From Clostridium chauvoei (GTDB taxonomy: Bacteria > Bacillota > Clostridia > Clostridiales > Clostridiaceae), in contig NZ_CP018624.1 in NCBI RefSeq assembly GCF_002327185.1, positions 558,001 through 622,000 of the forward strand: a stretch of DNA of 64,000 nt, read 5' to 3'. The position numbers were made by a program, and so were the translations under genes. This document shows, in pieces, positions 36,027 through 42,809 of this stretch (its first letter is position 1; each line of letters starts with the position of its first letter). The notes under the pieces were generated by a model. It ran no database searches. It was not told the origin of the DNA and saw only the letters and a list, made by a program, of their open reading frames with translations.

Positions 36027-36164
36027 TTAATCATCATAAAAATCTCTTTCATAATCATTAGTATTTGGAGTGCTTGGCATATGACTGTAAGGTGCATTAG
36101 GATAATCAAATAAATTATCTTTTTTGTGTTTAAGTTTATGCTTTAATTTTTTAAGATCAAACAT
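36027..36164 (-). CDS. small basic/acidic-tailed protein of unknown function
   Basis: 45 residues behind GAGGTGAT. A lysine/histidine-rich helix (FDLKKLKHKLKHKK) is followed by a proline-containing linker (YPNAPYSHMPSTPNT) and an acidic end (YERDFYDD). The clear ribosome site, codon use like the neighbours and a downstream hairpin support a real gene. I do not recognise it. It is divergent from the YwaF gene by 129 bases. Confidence 0.55.
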   Translation of the reverse strand: MFDLKKLKHKLKHKKDNLFDYPNAPYSHMPSTPNTNDYERDFYDD

Positions 36165-36293
36165 AATATCACCTCATAGGATTATTTATTAATAGTATGT
36201 ACATAAAATTATATAAATATGTACAGTTAGGATATAGTAAGTTGTTATTGTAATAAATTACTAATATAACAAATATAAGGATGGAGGGATGAT

Positions 36294-37058
36294 ATGAAGG
36301 ATTTCTTTGTTTTAAAAATACCAAATGAATTTTATCGAACAAGTTTAACGGAACAGACAATACCTATAATTCTTTTATGTATAGCAATAGGAATTATTTA
36401 TTTTTATAAAGATAAGATAAGAGCCAAAGAAAGATTAGATAAAATTATTAGATACTCCATAGGAATAATATCATTAACTATTTTTGTATCATACTATATT
36501 TCTGTATGGATAATTGAAGGGATTAGACCAGATAATTTACCATTTCATCTATGTTATCTTACCAATATTCTTTGTATTATTTTAGCGTTTACTAAAAATA
36601 GAAGCCTTTTTAACTTTTCAATATTTGCAGGAGTTTTAGGTGGAATAAGCAGTTTAATATCAGTAGATATGGAGCTTTCCTGGCGATATTTTAAATATTA
36701 TCAGTTTATGGTGGGACATACTATCATAGTTTTAGTTCCAATATATTTTCTTATTATATATAAATATATTCCAACTTTTAAAGATGCAATTAAAGTATTT
36801 TTATTATTACAGGTTATAGGAATGCCTATGGGAATATTTAATGAAATATATAAAACAAATTATTTCTTTGTAAGCTTTGGATCTAATGCAGCAAGCAAGG
36901 GGACATTTTTAACATTCTTAGGGGATGGATATATGTATTTATTTAATCTAGAATTGTTAGCTATAACTTGTATTTTAGTATGGTATTTAGTTTTGAAATT
37001 TATATATAAAATTTTAAAATCTCATTCACTAAATAATGATTATAGCTATAAAATGTAA
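36294..37058 (+). CDS. YwaF/TIGR02206-family membrane protein
   Basis: 254 residues with seven membrane helices. LPFHLCYLTNILCIILAF and RYFKYYQFMVGHTIIVLVPIY carry the conserved H and C positions of the TIGR02206 (YwaF) family, and GDGYMYLFNLELLAI lies near the end. Function is not known. GGAGGGATGAT precedes the ATG. No obvious partner gene is present. Confidence 0.8.
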   Translation: MKDFFVLKIPNEFYRTSLTEQTIPIILLCIAIGIIYFYKDKIRAKERLDKIIRYSIGIISLTIFVSYYISVWIIEGIRPDNLPFHLCYLTNILCIILAFTKNRSLFNFSIFAGVLGGISSLISVDMELSWRYFKYYQFMVGHTIIVLVPIYFLIIYKYIPTFKDAIKVFLLLQVIGMPMGIFNEIYKTNYFFVSFGSNAASKGTFLTFLGDGYMYLFNLELLAITCILVWYLVLKFIYKILKSHSLNNDYSYKM

Positions 37059-37129
37059 GTATAATTATTAAGTTTTATTTGATTATATAGAGTAAATCTG
37101 ATAAGCTAATAAGGGAAAATTTAATAAGT

Positions 37130-37266
37130 ACTTCAGTTGTATAGGGGAGTAGTTAGCTCATATTTGAAGAGTTGTTAAGTCAACATATTGAACTTAAAAG
37201 TTCTGGCTTAATATTAAATAACGAGACTTATGCGTAGTTTTTGCTACGCATAAGTCTTTATTTTTT
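37130..37266 (+). promoter_or_regulatory. yybP-ykoY (manganese-sensing) riboswitch
   Basis: The hallmark AGGGGAGTAGTTAGCTC begins at 37143 and GTCAACAT lies at 37179-37186. Together these form the two Mn-binding loops of the yybP-ykoY motif. A perfect 15-bp terminator stem (GAGACTTATGCGTAG with its complement, 37223-37255) with a T run follows, 79 bases before mntP. Mn should stabilise the aptamer and allow mntP expression, as known for this class. Confidence 0.88.
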
Positions 37267-37344
37267 GTATAAGAAAGTTAAAAAAGTAGAACTAATAAAG
37301 TAAGTATTAAATTAAAAATTAATATATGTTAAGGAGAGTATTGT

Positions 37345-37956
37345 ATGGGATTTTTATCAATTTTAATGACAGGAATAGGATTATCTATGGATGCCTTTGC
37401 AGTTGCCCTTGCAAAAGGAATGAACCTGAAAAAAGATTTACTTAAAAATGCAGTAAAAATAGCTTTATTTTTTGGGTTATTTCAAGCAGTTATGCCTCTT
37501 TTAGGATGGTGGGCAGGAAGATATTTTGAAAGCTATATAAAATCATTTGATCATTGGATCGCTTTTATACTGCTAGGGATAATTGGTGGGAAAATGATAT
37601 ATGAATCTTTCAATGGAGAAAAAGAAGATGAAAACTTAAATAATGAAATTGAAGAAGAAGTTAGTATAACTGAAGTTTATGAGGAAAAAGATGAGTTAAA
37701 CAACAAAAATTTAATTATATTAGCTATTGCAACTAGTATAGATGCTTTAGCAGTTGGCGTAAGCTTTGCATTTTTAAGCGTTAACATAGTACCTGCTATA
37801 ACAATAATAGGATTAACTACTTTTGTTTTATGTATAGTTGCTGTACTTGTAGGTAAAAAATTAGGAAACCTACTACAAAGGTATGCTGAAATTATTGGTG
37901 GAGTAATTTTAATACTTATAGGAACAAAAATTTTAATAGAGCATTTATTTATGTAG
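37345..37956 (+). CDS. mntP: manganese efflux pump (MntP)
   Basis: 203 residues in two homologous halves of three helices each. Each half carries the MntP aspartate motif: GLSMDAFAVALAKG near the N-terminus and ATSIDALAVGVSFA in the second half. A charged cytoplasmic loop (about 95-130) links them. Mn(II) is exported to prevent toxicity. The yybP-ykoY riboswitch upstream supports the assignment. Confidence 0.95.
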   Translation: MGFLSILMTGIGLSMDAFAVALAKGMNLKKDLLKNAVKIALFFGLFQAVMPLLGWWAGRYFESYIKSFDHWIAFILLGIIGGKMIYESFNGEKEDENLNNEIEEEVSITEVYEEKDELNNKNLIILAIATSIDALAVGVSFAFLSVNIVPAITIIGLTTFVLCIVAVLVGKKLGNLLQRYAEIIGGVILILIGTKILIEHLFM

Positions 37957-38039
37957 ATAAAGGTTATATTACCCTTAATAAAAGAATGAATTTTGATATA
38001 ATAAGACTTAATAGAATACAAAATGAAAGGAATAATTAT

Positions 38040-38876
38040 ATGACAGATAAAGAGTATGAATATTTTGGGTTTAAACCATTAATACATGGAGAAGTGGAAA
38101 GAGATGATAACGAACTTTGGTTTTTAATATGTAACGATAAATTATTAGTAAAAATTACTGAAGATAAAGTAAGCATTCCAACATATAAAGATATTAAAGT
38201 GCTTAATATAAGTTTTCAAGAAGCGTATTGTTTAGGTGAGCTTAAAAATAAAATATGCTTTACAGTTGAAATAGAAGAAAATATAGAAATAAAAGAAGAG
38301 TTTAAAATGATAACCATTTATGAAGCAGGTATTCTTTTAGAAGAAGAAATGTTTTTTGTAGCAGGAAGAGGAAGACAATTATTACACTGGGATAAAACTC
38401 ATAAATTCTGTGGAAGATGTGGAAATAAAACTATTAAAAAGGAAGATGAAAAAGCAAAAATTTGTACAGAGTGCAATCTTATAACATATCCTACTATTTC
38501 CCCGGCAATAATCGTTGCAATAACTAAGGGAGATGAAATACTTTTAGCTCACAATAAAGGATTTAAAGATAATAAATATGGAATTATAGCAGGATTTGTT
38601 GATGCAGGTGAAGATCTAGAAACATGCGTAAAAAGAGAAGTCTTTGAAGAAGTAGGAATAAAAATAAAAAATATAAAATACTATGGTAGCCAAATATGGC
38701 CTTTCCCTAATTCATTAATGATAGGTTTCTTTGCAGAATACCAAAGCGGAGAGATAAAAGTAGATGGTGAAGAAATAGTTAAAGCAGATTGGTTTAAAAA
38801 AGATAACTTTCCTAAAATTCCAGACAAGATATCTATCGCAAGAAAGATGATAGACCATTTTGCTGAAATTAGTTAA
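38040..38876 (+). CDS. nudC: NAD(H) pyrophosphatase / RNA-decapping Nudix hydrolase (NudC)
   Basis: 278 residues. A zinc ribbon CGRCGN...CTECN (about 119-139) precedes the Nudix box G-F-V-D-A-G-E-x7-REV-x-EEVGI (about 183-205). The NudC-specific SQ-x-WPFPNS follows, which sets it apart from other Nudix enzymes. It hydrolyses NAD(H) and removes 5'-NAD caps from RNA. The ATG at 38040 follows GAAAGGA; the frame is open from 37986 but without a ribosome site. Confidence 0.9.
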   Translation: MTDKEYEYFGFKPLIHGEVERDDNELWFLICNDKLLVKITEDKVSIPTYKDIKVLNISFQEAYCLGELKNKICFTVEIEENIEIKEEFKMITIYEAGILLEEEMFFVAGRGRQLLHWDKTHKFCGRCGNKTIKKEDEKAKICTECNLITYPTISPAIIVAITKGDEILLAHNKGFKDNKYGIIAGFVDAGEDLETCVKREVFEEVGIKIKNIKYYGSQIWPFPNSLMIGFFAEYQSGEIKVDGEEIVKADWFKKDNFPKIPDKISIARKMIDHFAEIS

Positions 38877-38912
38877 ATATATAAATTAAATAACTACGGG
38901 AGAGAGAATTAT

Positions 38913-39368
38913 ATGCATAAGGTGATGGTAAAAGGTATACTATCTAGTAATAATGGAATGAATATTTATAGAGGTTGCAGTCATGGGTGTATATATTGCG
39001 ACTCTAGAAGCTTATGTTATGGGATGAATCATATTTTTGAAGATATAGAGGTAAAGATTGATGGTACACAGTTATTAGAGGATGCACTTAAGAAAAAGAG
39101 AAAAAAGTGTATGATTGGAACTGGTGCAATGAGGGATCCATATATTCATATAGAAGAAAAGCTTCAAAATACAAGAAAATCCTTAGAGATAATTGAAAAG
39201 TTATGTAAGATTATTGAACCAAATGTTTCTACAACAAAAGAACGTTTTGAAGTTTTGAAGGTAATGAGGGACAATGGAATTCCTACAGTCGTTTGGATAT
39301 CTCCTATTTTGCCTTATATAAATGATACAGAGAAAAATAATGGGATTCAATTGAGTTTTGATATATAA
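38913..39368 (+). pseudogene. SPL-family radical SAM protein with internal and C-terminal deletions
   Basis: The N-terminus is intact with the radical-SAM motif CSHGCIYC (C-x3-C-x2-C) and GTGAMRDPY. The protein then jumps from RKSLEIIEK straight to LCKIIEPNVSTTKERFEVLK, where family members (as remembered) have about 45-50 more residues including the LITKS strand. It ends at INDTEKNNGIQLSFDI instead of continuing for about 100 residues. It is 151 residues against a family size near 290. A working AdoMet barrel is unlikely. The ribosome site (GGGAG) and a terminator remain. Confidence 0.75.
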
Positions 39369-39398
39369 ACGTATTGAGTAAAATCAATACGTTTTTTA
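39367..39398 (+). terminator. rho-independent terminator
   Basis: AACGTATTGA and TCAATACGTT pair around GTAAAA; six T follow. It starts at the stop codon of the radical-SAM remnant. Confidence 0.88.
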
Positions 39399-39484
39399 TT
39401 TTTATAAAATGATATTTCTAATCTATAAAATAAAAAATGTAGTAGTTAAAAATAATAAAAAATACAAAAAAAGGTTTATGGCAT

Positions 39485-39530
39485 TTGACAATAAATAAAA
39501 GTGATGCTAACATATTATTAGCATATGCTA
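39485..39530 (+). promoter_or_regulatory. promoter with overlapping operator for the NifX/ATPase cluster
   Basis: TTGACA (39485-39490), 17 bases, TAACAT (39508-39513) form a good sigma-A promoter. Over and just after the -10 lie half-sites TGCTAA (39505-39510), TTAGCA (39518-39523) and a perfect palindrome TAGCATATGCTA (39520-39531). The arrangement suggests a repressor. The DUF134 HTH protein at the end of the cluster is a candidate. Confidence 0.55.
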
Positions 39531-39625
39531 TTAATGTGTTGGGGGATGAGTTAATGGGGAGTTAGTTTTATGGTTATGAAGCAATTAAAAATTTATAAAA
39601 TAAGATTAAGGATGAGGTGTAGTAT

Positions 39626-39967
39626 ATGAAAATAGCGGTTTCATCAACAGGAAAAGATAAAGATAGTACATTAGATATAAGATTTGGTAGATGTGAGTAT
39701 TTTCAAATTTATAATACAGAAAATAATGAGTTAAAGGTAATAGAGAATAGAGGGCAAACTGCAAGTGGAGGAGCTGGAATTGCAGCATCTAATCAAATAG
39801 TAGAAGAAAAAGCAGATGTAGTCATTACAGGAAGTTTAGGCCCAAATGCTTTTAATATTATAAAAGAATCAGAAATAAAAATGTTTAAATGTGATTCGAT
39901 ATCAGTAGAATCTGCAATTAAAAAATATAGTAATGGTGAACTTGAAGAAATAAAATCAGCTAAATAG
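39626..39967 (+). CDS. NifX/NifB-C-type Fe-Mo cluster-binding protein
   Basis: 113 residues. The pattern MKIAVSSTGKDKDSTLDIRFGRCEYFQIYN, followed by ADVVITGSLGPNAFNII, is the dinitrogenase iron-molybdenum cofactor biosynthesis fold (NifX/NafY/NifB C-terminal domain). No nitrogenase genes are in view, so it probably carries another metal cluster. It is the first gene of a five-gene set that includes two Fe-S ATPases and a second such protein. Confidence 0.87.
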   Translation: MKIAVSSTGKDKDSTLDIRFGRCEYFQIYNTENNELKVIENRGQTASGGAGIAASNQIVEEKADVVITGSLGPNAFNIIKESEIKMFKCDSISVESAIKKYSNGELEEIKSAK

Positions 39968-40000
39968 ATAAAAGTTAGTAGATTGGAGATGAAAAAAACT

Positions 40001-40831
40001 GTGAATATTGCTGTGCTTAGTGGAAAAGGTGGAACTGGGAAAACAACAATGTCAATAAATCTTGCTATTGCATTAAATGCAAATTATGTAGATTGTGATG
40101 TAGAGGAGCCAAATGGTTTTTTATTTTTAAAGCCTACGGTTTATAAAAATGAAGATGTAATGGTTGAATATCCAGAGATAAAAAAAGACAAATGTATAAG
40201 TTGTGGTATATGTACACAAACTTGTAAATTTAACGCTTTAGCAAAAGTAAAAGATAATATTATGGTATTTGATAAATTATGTCATAGTTGTGGAGCATGC
40301 AAAATTTCTTGTAAAACTGATGCAATAGTTTATAAAAATAGAGTCATTGGAAAATTAGAATCAGGTAAAACAAGAAATATAGAGTGTATAAGGGGAATTT
40401 TAAATGTAGGTGAACCAATGGCAGTACCTGTTATAAAGCAACTTTTAAAAAGTTTACCTAAGGGTATTAATTTAATTGATTGTCCACCTGGAACTAGTTG
40501 TAATGTAGTAAATAGTTTGAAGTATGCAGACATTGCTATACTTGTTACAGAGCCTTCAGAGTTTGGTCTTCATGATTTAAAATTAGCTGTTGAACTTGTT
40601 AAAATATATAACATTCCATTTTGTGTAGTTATTAATAAAGATGACGGAAAAGAAAATATAGTAAAAAAATACTGTGAAGAAGAAAATATAAAAATAATAG
40701 GATACTTACCTTATAGTAGAGATACAGTAACTCTATATTCTAAAGGGCAAATATTATATGATGATGTAAATCATAAGTTATGGTTTGATGAAATATCAAC
40801 TAATATAAAGGAGGTGCTACTTTGGAACTAA
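40001..40831 (+). CDS. MinD/Mrp-type ATPase with two [4Fe-4S] cluster motifs (first)
   Basis: 276 residues from the GTG at 40001. Walker A is LSGKGGTGKTT near residue 8. A ferredoxin insert follows: CISCGICTQTC and CHSCGACKISC, two [4Fe-4S] sites at about 60-110. Further on, NLIDCPPGTSC is the switch/Walker B region. The family loads or carries Fe-S clusters using ATP. The GTG start gives the usual MNIAVLSGKGG; upstream ATG 39989 abuts the TTGGAG ribosome site. It overlaps the following paralogue by ten bases. Confidence 0.85.
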   Translation: MNIAVLSGKGGTGKTTMSINLAIALNANYVDCDVEEPNGFLFLKPTVYKNEDVMVEYPEIKKDKCISCGICTQTCKFNALAKVKDNIMVFDKLCHSCGACKISCKTDAIVYKNRVIGKLESGKTRNIECIRGILNVGEPMAVPVIKQLLKSLPKGINLIDCPPGTSCNVVNSLKYADIAILVTEPSEFGLHDLKLAVELVKIYNIPFCVVINKDDGKENIVKKYCEEENIKIIGYLPYSRDTVTLYSKGQILYDDVNHKLWFDEISTNIKEVLLWN

Positions 40832-41691
40832 CTATTTTAAGTGGAAAAGGTGGAACTGGTAAAACAACTATTGCTACAGCCTTAGCAGAACTTGAAAAAG
40901 ATGCAATAAGAGTAGATTGTGATGTAGATGCACCAAATTTATATTTATTTTATGAGGGTAAAGACATAAGAAAAGAAAATTTTATTGCAGGTAAAAAGGC
41001 TATTATATGTAAAGAACTTTGCGAAAACTGTGGAAGATGTATTAATGTTTGTAAGTTTTCTGCAATAAAAGACTTTGAAGTAGATGATTTTACTTGTGAG
41101 GGGTGTGGTGCTTGCACATTAGTATGTCCTAATAATGCAATAAAGCTTAATGATGATAAAATTGCAGATGTATTTTTAACTGAATTAGAAGAAGGTATAA
41201 TTTCAAGAGCAGAAATGGAAATAGGTAGCGATGGCTCAGGAAAGTTAATTAGTCAATTAAAGAAAAATAGTAGAGATGTTAATAATGGAGAAAAACTAAC
41301 TATAATAGATGGATCACCAGGAATAGGATGTCCTGTTATTTCATCAATTACAGGGAGTGATGCAGTGCTTATAGTTACAGAGCCAACAAAATCAGCTTTA
41401 AAAGATTTGCTTAGGATACTAGAACTTTGTAATCATTTTAATGTTTTTACTATGATTTGTATTAATAAATATGATATTAACAATGAAGTTTCTGTAGAGA
41501 TAGAAGAATTAGCTAAAGTAAATAATTTAATTATAGTTGGGAAAATTCCTTATGATGATATGGTTATAAAATCTATAAATGAGTTAAAACCAATAACAAA
41601 TTATAAGGATAGTATAGCTAAAATTGAAATTGAAAAAATGTGGATTAATATAAAAAATAAAATAGAAAAATTAGGAGGAATTAAATTATGA
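40822..41691 (+). CDS. MinD/Mrp-type ATPase with two [4Fe-4S] cluster motifs (second)
   Basis: 289 residues, a paralogue of the preceding gene. Walker A LSGKGGTGKTT near residue 5, then DCDVDAPNL, then CENCGRCINVC and CEGCGACTLVC (two [4Fe-4S] sites), and IIDGSPGIGCP. The TTG start sits behind AAAGGAGGTG within the end of the first ATPase gene, so they are translationally coupled and probably form a heterodimer. The next gene overlaps its stop by four bases. Confidence 0.87.
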   Translation: MELTILSGKGGTGKTTIATALAELEKDAIRVDCDVDAPNLYLFYEGKDIRKENFIAGKKAIICKELCENCGRCINVCKFSAIKDFEVDDFTCEGCGACTLVCPNNAIKLNDDKIADVFLTELEEGIISRAEMEIGSDGSGKLISQLKKNSRDVNNGEKLTIIDGSPGIGCPVISSITGSDAVLIVTEPTKSALKDLLRILELCNHFNVFTMICINKYDINNEVSVEIEELAKVNNLIIVGKIPYDDMVIKSINELKPITNYKDSIAKIEIEKMWINIKNKIEKLGGIKL

Positions 41692-42044
41692 AAATAGCAG
41701 TTGCTAGTGAAAATAATATTGTTAGTGGACATTTCGGACATTGTGAAGGTTTTGATATTTATGAAGTAGAAGAAGGAAAAATATTAAATAAAAACTTTGT
41801 GAAAAATCCAGGACATAAACCAGGATTTTTACCAGTATTTTTAAAAGGACTAGATATAGATATTATAATTTCTGGAGGAATGGGGGCTACTGCGCAACAA
41901 TTATTTGAACAAAATAATATAGAAGTAGTTGTAGGAGCAGCTGGAATAACTGATGAAATAATTAAAAAATATATAAGTGGAGAAGTAAAATCAACAGGAA
42001 GTATTTGTACAGAGCATGCACATGAGGGGCATTGTAACGACTAA
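41688..42044 (+). CDS. NifX-like cluster-binding protein with His-rich tail
   Basis: 118 residues with the NifX fold: MKIAVASENNIVSGHFGHCEGFDIYE, then DIIISGGMGATAQQLFEQ. GHFGHC near residue 15 and a C-terminal CTEHAHEGHC tail offer extra metal ligands. It overlaps the second ATPase gene by four bases. It closes the NifX-ATPase-ATPase-NifX arrangement, which is symmetrical in gene type. Confidence 0.87.
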   Translation: MKIAVASENNIVSGHFGHCEGFDIYEVEEGKILNKNFVKNPGHKPGFLPVFLKGLDIDIIISGGMGATAQQLFEQNNIEVVVGAAGITDEIIKKYISGEVKSTGSICTEHAHEGHCND

Positions 42045-42129
42045 ATAATTAATAAAGATTATTTAAAAGTAAAACATAAAAATTGAGGGATTGCTACTAT
42101 ATTATATAAGTTTTAATATATTTACAGAG

Positions 42130-42237
42130 ATGGATATAGTCAAAGAAATAAATATTGAAGGATATCGTGGCTTTAAATGTTTTAAATGTAATAGTATAAT
42201 TGATATAAATAATAAAGAGATTAAATTTAATTACTAG
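42130..42237 (+). CDS. possible small CxxC peptide, uncertain
   Basis: A 35-codon ORF (MDIVKEINIEGYRG, CFKCNSIIDI, ending KFNY) in the 254-base gap before the DUF134 gene. FKCFKCN resembles the FKCFECGN of that downstream protein, so it could be a partial duplication of its zinc-ribbon part. The ribosome site is weak (AGAG). The rest of the gap holds only A/T-rich sequence. Confidence 0.3.
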   Translation: MDIVKEINIEGYRGFKCFKCNSIIDINNKEIKFNY

Positions 42238-42298
42238 ATATTTATGATATAACTATAATATTTACAGGATTATATGCAAACTGTAAGGAGGAATTTAA

Positions 42299-42739
42299 GT
42301 GGCGAGACCAACAAAAGTTAGAACAGTTAGTTTTTTTCCCGAAGATACCTATTTTGTGCCAGTAGGGAAACCTAAATGTCAATTAAAAGAAGTAACTTTA
42401 AAACTAGAAGAATTAGAAGCAATGAGGCTTAAGGATATTGAATCTCTTAGTCAAGAAGAATGTGCAAAACAAATGAAGGTGTCAAGACAGACCTTTCAAA
42501 ATATTATTGATACAGCAAGACAAAAGGTTGCAATGGCTTTAACCCAAGGATATTCTATAAGAATAGATGGAGGAAATTATAGAGCGAAATTTTGTAAATT
42601 TAAATGTTTTGAATGTGGCAATGAATATGAAATAAAATATGAACAAGACAAAGAAAAATGTCCATCTTGTGGATCAGATAAGGTTATTTGTAGCAAAAAA
42701 GCTCAAATATGCTCTAGATGGTGTAATAAAAGTAGATAG
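42299..42739 (+). CDS. DUF134-family HTH protein with zinc ribbon
   Basis: 146 residues. An HTH of the sigma-70 region 4 type (TLKLEELEAMRLKDIESLSQEECAKQMKVSRQTFQNII) is followed by a cysteine-rich C-terminus: CKFKCFECGNEYE, CPSCGS and CSKKAQICSRWC. This is the DUF134 layout. Such genes accompany NifX and Mrp-type genes and may act as their metal-sensing regulators. The GTG start at 42299 follows AAGGAGG. It could bind the operator upstream of the cluster at 39.5 kb; this is inference. Confidence 0.85.
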   Translation: MARPTKVRTVSFFPEDTYFVPVGKPKCQLKEVTLKLEELEAMRLKDIESLSQEECAKQMKVSRQTFQNIIDTARQKVAMALTQGYSIRIDGGNYRAKFCKFKCFECGNEYEIKYEQDKEKCPSCGSDKVICSKKAQICSRWCNKSR

Positions 42740-42761
42740 AATAAATATTAATAAAGTAAAT

Positions 42762-42800
42762 AAAAAAATCATATCAATTTAATTTTGATATGATTTTTTT
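42762..42800. terminator. strong bidirectional terminator
   Basis: AAAAAAATCATATCAA pairs with TTGATATGATTTTTTT around TTTAATT, between two convergent genes. Confidence 0.92.
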
Positions 42801-42809
42801 ATTTAAATC

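Noticed and set aside
39626..42044. Nitrogenase cofactor genes
   Set aside because: NifX-like folds and Fe-S ATPases are present, but there is no nifH, nifD, nifK or radical-SAM NifB here, so nitrogen fixation is not supported.
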